A stretch of 64,000 nt of DNA from Trichormus variabilis 0441 (GTDB lineage: Bacteria; Cyanobacteriota; Cyanobacteriia; Cyanobacteriales; Nostocaceae): NCBI RefSeq assembly GCF_009856605.1, contig NZ_CP047242.1:6080501-6144500 (forward strand), given 5' to 3'. This document shows, one piece after another, positions 16,244-26,281 of this stretch. The notes under the pieces are model-generated. The model was not told where the DNA came from. It worked only from the letters and a program-made list of their open reading frames with translations, and ran no database searches. Positions within the stretch are counted from its first letter, which is position 1, and every line of letters begins with the position of its first letter. The position numbers were made by a program, and so were the translations under genes.

Positions 16244-17203
16244 TTAGCGAACCAAGTTCAAAAGTTCCTTGGGAGAGGCTAACAAGTCAATAGCGACAAA
16301 AAAGATTTTACCTTGGGGGTTGAGCAAGAAGCGCCAAGCCATGTTCATCCCTACTGCTGCACCAAACCAAGGGGTCTGAACTTTACCTGTCACTTTCACC
16401 TGAGTGTAACCATCCTCTGCGGGTTCAGCTACACCGCGCTCTGGGAGCAAGTTGAGGTTCTGGCATTCTTCACGGAAGAACCGCAGAATCGCATCCTTAC
16501 CAACGATTGGTCTTTGGAAGGGAGGCTGTAAAGCTCCATCCTCCACGAACAACTTGATCAGTTCATCAAAGTCATTGGCGTTCAAGTTGTTCATGTAATT
16601 CAACACAGTGGGATTGTTAATTCCCTCAATGGAGACTTGAACACGCTGGGAAATATCTTTAGGTGCAACTACTGGTTCAGAAACTCTTGTATAGCCGCCT
16701 AGTTTAGCTGCATCAAATCCCATGTCTACAACAGAACTGCGGAGGACGGTAATCTGTTGTCCTTGATCCAGACTTTTCAGGGTTTCCAATACGGCATTAG
16801 CATTGGCTGAAAGCTGATAGCCAGCAGGAATTGGTGCAACAACACCTTGCTCCATCCATTCTCCCAGTTGATTCCAAAAACCTAGCTTGATATTAGGTGA
16901 CCAAGTAGCATAGGTGCGGCAAATGGGCGTATCTGTGTGGTTTGCCAGATCGCACATAACCTGAGTTTGTTCTTCAAAGGTCATTTCTTTGATTTGCTTG
17001 AGAATGCCTTCTGCAAACTGCATACTAGCTGCACCAGGGGCTGCAACAGTAATGGTTTTGCCCATCTCTAAGAAAGCGAACCATGTCCATGCCAGTTGAT
17101 CTTCTGCACTAAGTTGGTTGAATCGTGCAGTCAGCGCTGGCACTGCATCAGCCTGTAATGTGTTGGGGAAGATACGACGGGCGGAATCGATAGTAATTGC
17201 CAT
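16244..17203 (-). CDS. ocp: Orange carotenoid-binding protein
   Basis: A protein of 319 aa. OCP is a soluble blue-light sensor that binds a ketocarotenoid and quenches the phycobilisome. The N-terminal all-helical domain (about 20-165) has Trp41, Trp101, Trp110 and Arg155, and the C-terminal NTF2-like domain (about 195-315) has Tyr203, equivalent to Tyr201 in Synechocystis, and FRREECQNL. The domain linker is about two residues longer than in Synechocystis. Residue 44, Tyr in Synechocystis and part of the carotenoid pocket, is Phe here (WFAFLEMGK). Full two-domain architecture and adjacency to FRP make this an OCP1-type protein. Confidence 0.96.
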   Translation of the reverse strand: MAITIDSARRIFPNTLQADAVPALTARFNQLSAEDQLAWTWFAFLEMGKTITVAAPGAASMQFAEGILKQIKEMTFEEQTQVMCDLANHTDTPICRTYATWSPNIKLGFWNQLGEWMEQGVVAPIPAGYQLSANANAVLETLKSLDQGQQITVLRSSVVDMGFDAAKLGGYTRVSEPVVAPKDISQRVQVSIEGINNPTVLNYMNNLNANDFDELIKLFVEDGALQPPFQRPIVGKDAILRFFREECQNLNLLPERGVAEPAEDGYTQVKVTGKVQTPWFGAAVGMNMAWRFLLNPQGKIFFVAIDLLASPKELLNLVR

Positions 17204-17449
17204 ACAGAGAGCTACCTAGCGAAGTTTTAACCTGACAAGAGGCGAAGCAAAAAGTTTCAGAGGATACAATTTTGCTCCTGTGTCTAAAAGTATCACAAAA
17301 GTTTGCATAAATTAAAAAAACTTTACATTTTTCTCAAGGGCTTGGTTTGAAAAAAACTGTAACTATCGCCTAGTCTACTTTTTCGCGCTCAATCCTTGTT
17401 TACAAAAAATGCTTATCTATAGGACTCATAGTTGATTTTTGAAATATAC

Positions 17450-17504
17450 GTAGGGTGGGCAATGCCCACCAAAACCATGAGCCGGTGGGCATTGTCCACC
17501 CTAC
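17450..17504. repeat. 55-bp palindromic element
   Basis: The ends are GTAGGGTGGGCAATGCCCACC and its near reverse complement, shortened here by the repeat boundary, around AAAACCATGAGCC. Each end is itself palindromic, so the element can fold as one long hairpin or as two. Related copies are at 2715-2760 and 24414-24438. Confidence 0.8.
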
Positions 17505-17704
17505 AGGTACTACAGATACTGAGAATTTTATGCCCAAGCGCAGGCTACGCCAACAGGAATCAAATCAGATTCCTATATAAGTTATTTAATTTGGTAGGAT
17601 GCGTCAGTGCGATAGAGTCTCTATGAATCAATTCAAAATTCAAAATAAAAAAAGTGTTTGTGGTGTAGGTATCTTCCCTGTACTAGACGGGCTAGAAGTT
17701 CAGA

Positions 17705-17769
17705 ACAGTCAAAAGTCAACGGTCAAGACAGTTTTATACTAATGACTATTGACTAATGACTATTGACTA
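17705..17769. repeat. TGACTAT/TGACTAA heptamer array
   Basis: Seven-base units run directly up to the ATG of the GT39 gene. The last unit supplies the ATGACTAA context of the start codon. The same unit appears at 61730-61760. Confidence 0.85.
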
Positions 17770-19233
17770 ATGACTAAAAATTGGTATCGAATTGGCTTGG
17801 TCGGTATATTCTTACTGTCCCTGTCCTTACGGTTTTGGGGACTAGATAGATTTAATACTTTGGTATTTGATGAAATTTACTACGCTAAATTTGGTCATAA
17901 CTATCTCAACCACATACCATTTTTCGATGGTCATCCACCCTTAGGCAAATACATGATTGCTGTGGGAATGTGGCTGAGTAGCTATATTCCTTTTTGGCAA
18001 GAGGGCGTAAATGGATTAACTGGTGCATTGCGCTCTCCTGGGAGTTATCGTTGGGTTAATGCTCTATCTGGCTCATTTATTCCGTTAATTATTGCCAATA
18101 TCGCCTATCAAATAAGTTATCGACGCAGCTTTGCTTTACTTGCTGGTTTATTCACGGCTTGCGATGGTTTGTTTATTGTAGAATCTCGTTACGCACTCAT
18201 CAATATTTATATCGTCATATTTGGCTTATTAGGGCAATGGTTATTTTTATTAGCATTAGATAGTCAAAAGCAGAGACGTAATTTATATTTAGTCCTAGCT
18301 GGCATAGCTTTTGGTTGTTCAATTGCCACAAAATGGAATGGTTTATTTTATTTAGTAGGTATTTATTTAATTTGGAGTATAGGTTGGATTTGGCAGTTCA
18401 TTACATCCAAAAATCAACCAAAAGATAATTCTACTGCTGATGGGGAGTCTGTTATTCATCGGAAATCACTCTATAAAATAACACAAATAAATATTGGACA
18501 AATTTTATTTTTTTTAGGGATTATCCCCACTGTAATTTATAGTTTGATTTGGATACCACATTTACAAATAAATCCTAAATATGGATTTATTAAAGTACAT
18601 CAAGAAATATTAGGCTTTCACGAACGTCTTGGAGGTAATACGGCTCAAGTACATCCTTACTGCGCTGCTTGGTATAAATGGCCGTTGATGATTCGGCCGA
18701 TGGCATATTATTATCAAACGGCGCAAAGAGTTAATGATCCATTACCTGTTTTAGGGCCGCCTTTGCCTAGTGGTGCAGGGAAAGTGATTTATGATGTTCA
18801 TGCAATGGGTAATCCTTTCTTATGGTGGTTTGGCGTTGCTGCATTATTATTTTTGCTGGGGATGCTGATAGCAAAAGTGATGATTCCTTTAGTAAAAGAA
18901 AAGCGCTTATCTTTGCCAGCAAAACTTTCTGTTGATACTTGGATTGCTTTATATATAGTCTGGAATTACGCTGTCAATTTATTACCTTGGACGAGGGTGT
19001 CACGGTGCGTTTTTATCTATCATTACATGACAGGTGTAGTGTTTGCATTTTTAGCGATCGCCTGGTTTGTTGATCAATGTCTGCGTAGTTATTATCGCCC
19101 ATTGCGGATTGTCGGTGTGACGATTTCCTTTGTAATTATTGCTGCGCTTATTTTTTGGCTCCCCGTTTATTTAGGTTTACCCCTTTCTCCTGAGGGTTAT
19201 AAAATGCGGATGTGGTTTAAATCTTGGGTGTAG
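17770..19233 (+). CDS. Phospholipid carrier-dependent glycosyltransferase (GT39, protein O-mannosyltransferase family)
   Basis: A multi-span membrane protein of 487 aa. The first luminal loop has the GT39 signature FDEIYYAKFGHNYLNHIPFF followed by DGHPPLGKYMIA. The Asp-Glu pair at about residues 34-35 is the catalytic motif of protein mannosyltransferases, which use dolichol- or polyprenyl-phosphate sugars. About ten hydrophobic segments follow. Later conserved regions include HPYCAAWYKWPLMIRP and the C-terminal YHYMTGVVFAFLAIAW. The acceptor (protein or lipid) is not known. The start codon lies within a heptamer repeat and no ribosome-binding site is visible. Confidence 0.88.
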   Translation: MTKNWYRIGLVGIFLLSLSLRFWGLDRFNTLVFDEIYYAKFGHNYLNHIPFFDGHPPLGKYMIAVGMWLSSYIPFWQEGVNGLTGALRSPGSYRWVNALSGSFIPLIIANIAYQISYRRSFALLAGLFTACDGLFIVESRYALINIYIVIFGLLGQWLFLLALDSQKQRRNLYLVLAGIAFGCSIATKWNGLFYLVGIYLIWSIGWIWQFITSKNQPKDNSTADGESVIHRKSLYKITQINIGQILFFLGIIPTVIYSLIWIPHLQINPKYGFIKVHQEILGFHERLGGNTAQVHPYCAAWYKWPLMIRPMAYYYQTAQRVNDPLPVLGPPLPSGAGKVIYDVHAMGNPFLWWFGVAALLFLLGMLIAKVMIPLVKEKRLSLPAKLSVDTWIALYIVWNYAVNLLPWTRVSRCVFIYHYMTGVVFAFLAIAWFVDQCLRSYYRPLRIVGVTISFVIIAALIFWLPVYLGLPLSPEGYKMRMWFKSWV

Positions 19234-19236
19234 AAG

Positions 19237-19275
19237 GAAAAATTCCCAGTTTGTCCAAGCAACTAGGGAATTTTC
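19237..19275. terminator. Bidirectional hairpin between convergent genes
   Basis: GAAAAATTCCC and GGGAATTTTC form a stem of about ten pairs around an 18-nt loop. A-rich and T-rich flanks make it usable as a terminator in both directions, between the GT39 gene and kdpC. Confidence 0.65.
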
Positions 19276-19291
19276 AACTATTACAGAGGAT

Positions 19292-19900
19292 TTATGCTGG
19301 CTTTAACTCATCCAAGGCTAGATTCAATTGCAAAACATTAACCCCTGGTTCACCAAAAATGCCCAGAAATCGGCTATCAGTATTTTGAGTAATTAAAGTT
19401 TCTAGCTGTTGGGGTGGGAGTCCGCGCATTTTGGCTATACGGGAAACTTGCGCTCTGGCAGCTTCAGGGGTAATGTGGGGGTCAAGGCTGGAACCAGAAG
19501 TATAGACTAAATCGGCAGTTGGTTGGATACCAGCTGTTTGCAGTCGATTTAAGTCTTCATCTTTGATGCGTTTGATTAATTGGGGGTTACTAGGAGCCAA
19601 ATTACTAGCACCAGAAATTCCTGTTTGTAAAACTAGATTATCATCTTTGTTTGGGTTAGCCGTACTGTAGACAGTGGTACTAGGACGAGAGTTAAAATAG
19701 CGATCGCTAGTAAAAGGTTGACCAATTAAAGTCGAACCCAAAACTTGACCCCGGCTATCCCTAACTAAACTACCGTTTGCCTGATAGGGAAATACAAACT
19801 GTCCAACAGCAATCATCAAAAAAGGATAAATCACAGCAGCAATTACCCAGAGTACAAAACTAGAACGAATTGCCCTGCTAGCTTCGCGTGCAAAACTCAT
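19292..19900 (-). CDS. kdpC: K+-transporting ATPase subunit KdpC
   Basis: A protein of 202 aa. KdpC is the single-span accessory subunit of the KdpFABC potassium pump. The N-terminus MSFAREASRAIRSSFVLWVI leads into one TM segment (about 14-36). The GSTLIGQPFTSDRYFNSRPS block and the C-terminal GEPGVNVLQLNLALD are family hallmarks. The ATG at 19900 overlaps the stop of kdpG as TAATG, indicating translational coupling. A longer frame starting at 19984 runs through kdpG and is not the real start. Confidence 0.94.
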   Translation of the reverse strand: MSFAREASRAIRSSFVLWVIAAVIYPFLMIAVGQFVFPYQANGSLVRDSRGQVLGSTLIGQPFTSDRYFNSRPSTTVYSTANPNKDDNLVLQTGISGASNLAPSNPQLIKRIKDEDLNRLQTAGIQPTADLVYTSGSSLDPHITPEAARAQVSRIAKMRGLPPQQLETLITQNTDSRFLGIFGEPGVNVLQLNLALDELKPA

Positions 19901-20112
19901 TAGAACTTCTCCGGTATAAACATCACAAAAAATAGATAAATAGACAGACTCAACGTCACTACTCCTAAAAGCCCCAAAGCCCAAGCCTGTGTACGGGAAA
20001 ACTCATCACCAGTAGCCCCATAAACAACAGGTGCAACCACAAGGTTAAAACACATCCCCAAAAAGATAGACAAAGGCAACCTACGCCCACCAAAAATCAA
20101 AGACCTTCTCAT
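19900..20112 (-). CDS. kdpG: KdpG (KdpF-like small subunit)
   Basis: A protein of 70 aa between kdpB and kdpC. It has two hydrophobic segments, about residues 12-33 and 45-67. The second, LGVVTLSLSIYLFFVMFIP, resembles the single span of KdpF in position and character. Anabaena kdp operons are known to carry an extra frame called kdpG at this place (order kdpA-B-G-C), which this fits. Function is presumed to be stabilising the pump, by analogy with KdpF. The stop overlaps the kdpC start. Confidence 0.8.
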   Translation of the reverse strand: MRRSLIFGGRRLPLSIFLGMCFNLVVAPVVYGATGDEFSRTQAWALGLLGVVTLSLSIYLFFVMFIPEKF

Positions 20113-20219
20113 AGCAATTCAAAATTCAAAATTAGGAAAACCAAACAGAATATTAGGTGTATGTATCCGTCCCATTCTTTTGTCACATTGGTCTCATATC
20201 TCCATTCCTCATTCCTCAA

Positions 20220-20300
20220 AAAAACTCCGCGCCCCTCCGCGCAACGGCAGTCGCTACAACGGGGGAAACCCCCGCAACGCGCTGCCTCCCCTCTGCGTTT
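20220..20300. repeat. Palindromic repeat in the kdpB-kdpG gap
   Basis: A GC-rich dispersed repeat with CGGGGGAAACCCCCG at its centre, flanked by CTCCGCG pieces. It lies within the 194-bp spacer of an otherwise tight operon, so it will be transcribed and may fold. Confidence 0.6.
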
Positions 20301-20306
20301 CCCCTA

Positions 20307-22433
20307 CTAAGAAAAAGGCAAAATCACATCAATTAATTTGATGGCAATAAAAGGCGCAATAATACCACCAAGACCATAAATAAAGATGTTACGTCTTAAT
20401 AATTGGTCTGCCGTTAGTGATCTAAACTTCACACCTTGAAGCGCCAAAGGAATCAACGCCGGAATAATCAGAGCGTTATAAATCAGCGCCGAAATAATTG
20501 CCGATTGGGCGCTTTTTAAACCCATAATATTCAGCGCACCAATACCAGCCGCCCCAAAGATAGTAGGCAGAATGGCAAAATATTTAGCGATGTCATTAGC
20601 AATTGAGAAAGTTGTCAAAGCGCCACGAGTAATCAACAACTGTTTACCAATAGTGACTAAATCAATTAATTTAGTGGGGTCAGAATCCAAATCCACCATA
20701 TTAGCGGCTTCTTTGGCTGCTTGTGTCCCAGAGTTCATTGCCAAACCCACGTTAGCTTGCGCCAAGGCTGGGGCATCATTAGTACCATCCCCAGTCATAG
20801 CGACTAACTTACCCTGAGATTGTTCGTTGCGAATTACATCAATCTTGTCTTCTGGTGTTGCTTCGGCAATGAAATCATCAACCCCTGCTTCTTGAGCAAT
20901 TACACTAGCAGTAATGTGATTGTCCCCTGTGAGCATAATTGTCTTGACACCCATCCGCCGCAATTGCTCAAACCTTTCTCTTAAACCGGATTTGACAATA
21001 TCTTTAAGATAGATAACTCCAAAAATTTGGTCATCTTGACAGACAGCTAAAGGTGTACCCCCCAACAAAGAAACCCGCTCATAGGCTGCATCAAGGTCAG
21101 GAGGAACAGAACCACCACGAGAACGGATAAAGCCCTTAATCGCATCTACTGCACCTTTACGGACTTGCTTCCCGTTGGGTAAATTAGTGCCACTCATCCG
21201 AGTTTTGGCAGAAAATTCCACACCTTCGGCTTGGCTAAGATTAACATCTGCCAGAATTTTGTATTTTTCTGCAAGTTTGACAATTGATTTGCCTTCTGGA
21301 GTTTCATCAAACAGACTGGCTAATTTCGCAATTCTCGCCACATCTTCAACTGTGTAGTTATTCACAGGGATAAACTCATCAGCCATGCGGTTTCCGAAGG
21401 TGATAGTACCTGTTTTATCTAACACTAAACTATTGATATCACCGCAGGCTTCTACTGCTCGTCCAGAGGTAGCAATGACGTTAAATTGAGCTACCCTATC
21501 CATCCCGGCGATACCAATGGCACTGAGCAAACCGCCTATAGTTGTGGGAATCAAAGCTACTAATAGAGAAATCAGAATAGCGATACTTGCACCTGCGCGT
21601 AAACTGTTTGCTGCCTCTGCCCCAAATGCAGTGCTGATAAAGTTAGCAATATAGTTCACAAAAGAGGGCATGGTTGCTACTACGATTAAGAAAACCTGTG
21701 TTAATACAGCTAACAATACTGTCAAAGCAATCTCATTCGGAGTTTTAGAACGTTCTGCCCCTTCTACAAGGGAAATCATCCGGTCAATAAAACCCTGACC
21801 AGGATCAGCAGTAATCCGAATTATCAATTCATCTGAGAGTAAGCGTGTTCCTCCAGTGACAGAACTGGCAATATCTGTACCTGGTTGCTTAAGGACAGGG
21901 GCAGATTCGCCTGTAATGGCTGACTCATCCACTGAACCAATACCCTGTATGACTTCCCCATCGCCGGGAATCATATCATTGGCCACTACCTTGATTACAT
22001 CGCCTCGTCGCAGTTGTGTAGAACCAATTTTTTCTAGAGAACCATTGGGTAAGACTTTCCAGGCGATGGTATCGGAACGGGTAGCTTTTAAGCTATCTGC
22101 TTGTGCTTTACCTCGTCCTTCCGCTACGGCTTCAGCAAAGTTGGCAAATAAGACTGTGAAAAACAAAATTAAGGTAATCAACCCGTTGAGTAGACGTTGT
22201 TGGTTGATATTTGCCTGTACTGTTCCGAAGAGGTTGGGGTTAAGAGTGACGAGAAATGTCACAATTGTCCCCACCCAAACAATAAACATTACAGGGTTTC
22301 TAGCAGCTACTTTGGGGTGGAGTTTAACAAATGATTCTTTAATAGCTCTTTGGTAGAGTCCTCGCATATCTGTTTTAGGAGTACGTTGGCGCGAGTCACG
22401 AGTTTCATGAGGGAGACGAGATGGCGATCGCAT
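20307..22433 (-). CDS. kdpB: K+-transporting P-type ATPase subunit KdpB
   Basis: The catalytic subunit of 708 aa. It has the TGES actuator motif ([10 protein letters not shown]), the phosphorylation motif [12 protein letters not shown] with Asp near 336, and the hinge motif [20 protein letters not shown]. Transmembrane segments are placed as in KdpB, including [20 protein letters not shown]. The N-terminal 35 residues, rich in Arg and Ser, are longer than in E. coli. The gene lies 23 bp after kdpA in the same direction, so the two are certainly cotranscribed. Confidence 0.96.
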   Translation of the reverse strand: MRSPSRLPHETRDSRQRTPKTDMRGLYQRAIKESFVKLHPKVAARNPVMFIVWVGTIVTFLVTLNPNLFGTVQANINQQRLLNGLITLILFFTVLFANFAEAVAEGRGKAQADSLKATRSDTIAWKVLPNGSLEKIGSTQLRRGDVIKVVANDMIPGDGEVIQGIGSVDESAITGESAPVLKQPGTDIASSVTGGTRLLSDELIIRITADPGQGFIDRMISLVEGAERSKTPNEIALTVLLAVLTQVFLIVVATMPSFVNYIANFISTAFGAEAANSLRAGASIAILISLLVALIPTTIGGLLSAIGIAGMDRVAQFNVIATSGRAVEACGDINSLVLDKTGTITFGNRMADEFIPVNNYTVEDVARIAKLASLFDETPEGKSIVKLAEKYKILADVNLSQAEGVEFSAKTRMSGTNLPNGKQVRKGAVDAIKGFIRSRGGSVPPDLDAAYERVSLLGGTPLAVCQDDQIFGVIYLKDIVKSGLRERFEQLRRMGVKTIMLTGDNHITASVIAQEAGVDDFIAEATPEDKIDVIRNEQSQGKLVAMTGDGTNDAPALAQANVGLAMNSGTQAAKEAANMVDLDSDPTKLIDLVTIGKQLLITRGALTTFSIANDIAKYFAILPTIFGAAGIGALNIMGLKSAQSAIISALIYNALIIPALIPLALQGVKFRSLTADQLLRRNIFIYGLGGIIAPFIAIKLIDVILPFS

Positions 22434-22456
22434 AAAGTTGGGTGAGAGTTGACAAA

Positions 22457-24196
22457 TTACGAATTACCAATCCAAAACGCTTCACCAATGGGGCCGAATG
22501 CTAGTAAAGGAAAGAATGTCAGTGCGCCGAGGATTAAAATGACACCGGCTGTTACCCCTGTGAATAGTCCTGTGTCGGTTCGCAATGTCCCAGCTGTGAA
22601 GGGGACTTGTTGTTTACGGCAGATACTATCGGCTAGGAATAGTAAGCCGATGATGGGGATATAACGCCCTGCTAGGAGACTAAAAGAAGTGCTGAGGTTC
22701 CACCATAAGCCTGTGATTGTTGGTTGTGCGCCAGAGGCGATCGCCAATGGTGATGGTTGACTATCTCCTAGTCCTTCAAATCCTGAACCGTTGTTAGCGG
22801 CGGCGGAAGCGTATTCATAAATCACTTGAGCGAAGCCGTGAAAACCTGGGTTGCTGATGCCTGCTAACTGTTCGCTGAAAGCCAAGGTGATGGCTGATGG
22901 AATCATGATGGCTATGGGGTGGACTAAGAGAATGAGAAAGCTTGCCAGCACTACTTCGCGCTTTTCGATTTTGCGTCCGAGAAATTCGGGTGTACGTCCT
23001 ACCATCAAACCTGTAACAAATACTGCCAAAATTAGGTAAGCGAACAAGTAAGCTGTTCCGGTTCCTTGCCCACCCCAGATAATTTGTAGGAACATATTTG
23101 ACAGGGTGACAAAACCCCCGTTGGGCATGAATGAATCGTGCAAACTGTTGACAGCACCGCACATGGTGGCGGTTGTACTCACGGCAAATAGTGCAGACTG
23201 CGCCCAACCAAACCGGACTTCTTTACCTTCTAAGTTTGGTTGTATACTCCCCAATAGTGGGTTTACATCTGGGTTGCCGTTATATTCACCAATGGCAGTG
23301 ATGATAATAAAAGCTAGATAAATTACACCTACCATGCCATAGACTAACCAAGCTTGTTTAATGTTGTTGGCAAATAAGCCGTAGGTGTAAATCAAGGCAG
23401 TGGGAATCGATAACATCGCCACAATCTCAATTAAGTTGGAAAACCCGTTGGGATTCTCAAATGGATGTGCCGAGTTGATGGCGAAAAAGCCGCCGCCGTT
23501 CTCTCCCAGTTCTTTGATAATTTCATAGTGGGCAACAGGGCCACGAGCGATCGCCTGACTAATGTTAGGATTTTCTACGGTGGGTAATACAATCGGCCCC
23601 GCCAATGTTTCCGGCACGCCCGCAGCCATGAGCGCAATACCACCGACAATACAAATAGGTAGCAAAATCCTGGTGATGGTGCGGGTTAGGTCTACGTAAA
23701 AATTACCCAATGGTCTACCTGTCAACCCGCGAATAAAGGCAATGGCTACAGCCAGTCCTGTTGCGGCTGAGGTGAACATATGATAACCCAGCCCAAACAT
23801 TTGACTACCATAGCTGAGGTAGGTTTCCCCTGAGTAGTGCTGTTGATTGGTATTGGTAATAAAGGATATAGCTGTATGCAGTGCTGTATCCCAAGTTGGC
23901 GCACCTATATTTGTGGGATTGAGGGGTAGCCATCCCTGATTCATCATCAGCAAAAACACAAACAATCCCATCATGAAATTGCTATACAAAATGGCTCGTG
24001 CATATTGCCAACCAGTCATATTTTCTCTAGTTTGAACACCAATTAAGACGTAAATTAATCGCTCAACTGGATTCAGAAGCGTGTCAAGGACAGTATGTTG
24101 TTCTTGATAAACACGCGCCATGTATCGCCCGAAAACATGAGTAATTACTACTACAATCAGTAGCGTTAAGGCGATTTGTAACCAACCTTGTAACAT
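22457..24196 (-). CDS. kdpA: K+-transporting ATPase subunit KdpA
   Basis: The potassium-binding channel-like subunit, 579 aa, with about ten TM segments. Recognisable blocks are the [12 protein letters not shown]-loop region, [34 protein letters not shown] and NNGSGFEGL. These four P-loops make the K+ selectivity filter. It is the first gene of the kdpA-B-G-C operon. No kdpD follows kdpC, and a two-component pair is encoded divergently from kdpA. Confidence 0.96.
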   Translation of the reverse strand: MLQGWLQIALTLLIVVVITHVFGRYMARVYQEQHTVLDTLLNPVERLIYVLIGVQTRENMTGWQYARAILYSNFMMGLFVFLLMMNQGWLPLNPTNIGAPTWDTALHTAISFITNTNQQHYSGETYLSYGSQMFGLGYHMFTSAATGLAVAIAFIRGLTGRPLGNFYVDLTRTITRILLPICIVGGIALMAAGVPETLAGPIVLPTVENPNISQAIARGPVAHYEIIKELGENGGGFFAINSAHPFENPNGFSNLIEIVAMLSIPTALIYTYGLFANNIKQAWLVYGMVGVIYLAFIIITAIGEYNGNPDVNPLLGSIQPNLEGKEVRFGWAQSALFAVSTTATMCGAVNSLHDSFMPNGGFVTLSNMFLQIIWGGQGTGTAYLFAYLILAVFVTGLMVGRTPEFLGRKIEKREVVLASFLILLVHPIAIMIPSAITLAFSEQLAGISNPGFHGFAQVIYEYASAAANNGSGFEGLGDSQPSPLAIASGAQPTITGLWWNLSTSFSLLAGRYIPIIGLLFLADSICRKQQVPFTAGTLRTDTGLFTGVTAGVILILGALTFFPLLAFGPIGEAFWIGNS

Positions 24197-24492
24197 TGGT
24201 ATTTTGAATTAGTAAAACGTAATATTAATTACATAATTGTTTTGTTTGTTGTAGAAATCAAGGGATAGAAAAGTATAAAATTTATTTATTTTTTATATAT
24301 AGTGTTTAGTCGTAAATATATATCAGTGTTTATATATCTTCTAAACGCAAAATTTTGTATAATTAATTGATATATAGTAATCTGATTTGATTATTGAGAA
24401 TACCTAAGTATCTGTAGGGTGGGCAATGCCCACCCTACGTATATCTTATAAATCAAATATGAGTTTTATAGCCAAATCACAAGTTAATATAA
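24197..24492. other. Divergent promoter region of kdpA and a histidine kinase gene, 296 bp
   Basis: Strongly AT-rich, with runs of TATATA near 24290-24325 and 24370-24377. The 25-bp palindrome at 24414-24438 sits about 55 bp upstream of the kinase start. Both promoters must lie here. Confidence 0.5.
24414..24438. repeat. Minimal 25-bp palindrome of the GTAGGGTGGGC family
   Basis: GTAGGGTGGGCA and TGCCCACCCTAC are perfect 12-base arms around one A. It is the core of the element at 17450-17504. Strong hairpin potential on both strands. Confidence 0.85.
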
Positions 24493-25608
24493 ATGCTAGC
24501 CCGGCGAACTAAATTACTATCCCAAAACTCATTTTTGGTAAAAGCCTCAGTCATCTTAGGGCTATTGATCACAGTGATTTCTATGGAGTTTTCTACGCCC
24601 ACAGAATATGTATTTGGGTATCTTTATACTGGGCCAATTCTGTTAGCTAATCACTGGTTTGGACGTATAGCAACTTTATTGACGACATTTATTGCTGTAT
24701 TTTTAACGATTGTGAATCTTTGGCTTCCAGATCATGAAGTGATTAGGTTTCCTACAGTCGCTAGTCGGACGATCGCCTGTATGTCCTTGATTGTAACAGG
24801 AATTTTAAGCGATCGCCTGCGTCATTCTCAAGAGGCGATCGCCCTCACCCGTGCCAAATTAGAATCACAGGAAGAATTAGTCAGACTGCGGGAAGATTTT
24901 GCTTCTACTCTCACCCACGATTTGAAAACACCACTTTTGGGTGCTATTGAAACTCTCAAAGCTGTTCAACAAGAAAAATTTGGTGCGGTATCATCAGCAC
25001 AGCAGCCGGTGTTAGCCACAATTATCCGCAGCCATCAAACTTCTCTACAACTCCTAGAAACTTTATTAGATATCTATCGCAATGATACAGAAGGTTTACA
25101 GCTAAATTTAATTCCTGTGGATTTAACCACCTTGGCCGAGGAAGCAGCGAGTACACTAATTGATTTGGCTGCCAGTCGGCGAGTTCATATATCGTTTAAT
25201 TATGGTGACTCTGATTGGCGGCGATCGCTGTGGGTAAACGGTGACCCTCTGCAATTGCAACGGGTGTTGTATAATCTCCTAGTCAATGCTATCAATCATT
25301 CTCGGCGGGGCGATCGTGTAGAGGTTATATTAGAAACCCAAGCTTCCTATCAAGTAGTAAAAATTTCCGATACTGGCCCAGGTATTCAAGCAGAACAGTT
25401 TCCCCATTTATTTGAACGATTTTATCAAGGACATAGTGAACGCCAAGCCAAAGGTTCAGGTTTAGGACTTTATTTATCTCGACAAATTATTGCAGCTCAT
25501 AACGGTATAATTTGGGCAGAGAATAGAGTTCCTACGGGTGCTATGTTTGCATTCAAATTGCCTGTTCTCCCATTTCAGCCCTCCTTATCTGCGTCAGATG
25601 GCTTCTAA
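24493..25608 (+). CDS. Membrane sensor histidine kinase
   Basis: A protein of 371 aa. The N-terminal 110 residues carry about four hydrophobic segments with short loops, so sensing is likely within or at the membrane. A helical linker leads to the H-box TLTHDLKTPLLGAIETL, with His near residue 142. The ATPase domain follows: N-box LYNLLVNAINHS, G1 ISDTGPGI, and G2 GSGLGLYLSRQI. The stop overlaps the next gene, a NarL-type response regulator, so the two form a pair. It is divergent from kdpA. Control of kdp is possible but only inferred from position. Confidence 0.9.
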   Translation: MLARRTKLLSQNSFLVKASVILGLLITVISMEFSTPTEYVFGYLYTGPILLANHWFGRIATLLTTFIAVFLTIVNLWLPDHEVIRFPTVASRTIACMSLIVTGILSDRLRHSQEAIALTRAKLESQEELVRLREDFASTLTHDLKTPLLGAIETLKAVQQEKFGAVSSAQQPVLATIIRSHQTSLQLLETLLDIYRNDTEGLQLNLIPVDLTTLAEEAASTLIDLAASRRVHISFNYGDSDWRRSLWVNGDPLQLQRVLYNLLVNAINHSRRGDRVEVILETQASYQVVKISDTGPGIQAEQFPHLFERFYQGHSERQAKGSGLGLYLSRQIIAAHNGIIWAENRVPTGAMFAFKLPVLPFQPSLSASDGF

Positions 25609-26281
25609 CCCGGTAAAAATTCTGTTGGTTGAAGATGATGAACTCTTTCGCTTAGGCTTGCGCGTGCGATTACAACAAGAAGCAGGTTTAGAAATTATTG
25701 CTGAGGCTGAAGATGGTGAAACAGCTCTTGATTTAATCAAGCAAAACTCTCTGGATGTGGTGTTATTAGATGTAGGATTACCAGGGCTGGGGGGAATAGA
25801 AGCTTGTAAACAAATTAAGCAGCAAAATCCTCAATTACCAATTTTAGTTTTGACTTCCCATTCCCAAAAACCGTTAATTTCTAAATTAATTGAAGCAGGC
25901 GCTCAAGGATATTGTCTCAAAGGAATTATCGCCGAAAAATTAGTATTGGCACTGCGTTCTGTAGCGGCTGGGGCTTCTTGGTGGGATGAAACTGCAACTA
26001 GGGAAATTCGCTCTTCAATTGAGTCTAGCCAGTCTCAATCGCCAGAACAAAATTTCACAAAATCTGATCACCCTTTAACTGGACGTGAATTAGAAATTTT
26101 ATCTTTATTAGCCAAGGGTAAAACGAATCAGGAAATTGCTACAGCACTCTACATTACCCCTGGAACAGTTAGAGTTCATGTTCATGCTATTCTACACAAA
26201 CTAGAGGTTAGCGATCGCCATCAAGCTGTAGTTGTTGCTTTACAAAAACGTTTGATTCAAAATAGTGCGATCGCAGATTAA
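25598..26281 (+). CDS. Response regulator, NarL/FixJ family
   Basis: A protein of 227 aa from ATG at 25598, overlapping the kinase by 11 bp; an upstream start at 25538 lies inside the kinase gene and lacks reason. The receiver domain has LLVEDDE and the phospho-acceptor in VVLLDVGLPGLGG (near residue 54), with Lys in LKGIIAEK. The C-terminal LuxR-type HTH reads LTGRELEILSLLAKGKTNQE and then TALYITPGTVRVHVHAILHK. It is a DNA-binding transcription factor; targets are unknown. Confidence 0.92.
   Translation: MASNPVKILLVEDDELFRLGLRVRLQQEAGLEIIAEAEDGETALDLIKQNSLDVVLLDVGLPGLGGIEACKQIKQQNPQLPILVLTSHSQKPLISKLIEAGAQGYCLKGIIAEKLVLALRSVAAGASWWDETATREIRSSIESSQSQSPEQNFTKSDHPLTGRELEILSLLAKGKTNQEIATALYITPGTVRVHVHAILHKLEVSDRHQAVVVALQKRLIQNSAIAD

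Larger units (their letters stand above)
17204..17769. other. Intergenic region, 566 bp, mostly dispersed repeats
   Basis: The left 200 bp upstream of OCP is AT-rich and should hold its promoter. The right part is repeat: a 55-bp palindromic element at 17450-17504, a half copy of the GTAGGGTGCGTCAGT element near 17594, AATTCAAAATTCAAAAT, and TGACTAT/TGACTAA heptamers up to the next start codon. An open frame at 17432-17626 runs through these repeats and is not a gene. Confidence 0.6.

Noticed and set aside
17432..17626. A 64-codon plus-strand frame upstream of the GT39 gene
   Set aside because: It consists largely of the 55-bp palindrome and other repeats.
19292..19984. A 230-codon version of KdpC
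   Set aside because: The extra N-terminal residues come from reading through kdpG in another frame. The ATG at 19900 overlaps the kdpG stop and gives the family-typical N-terminus.
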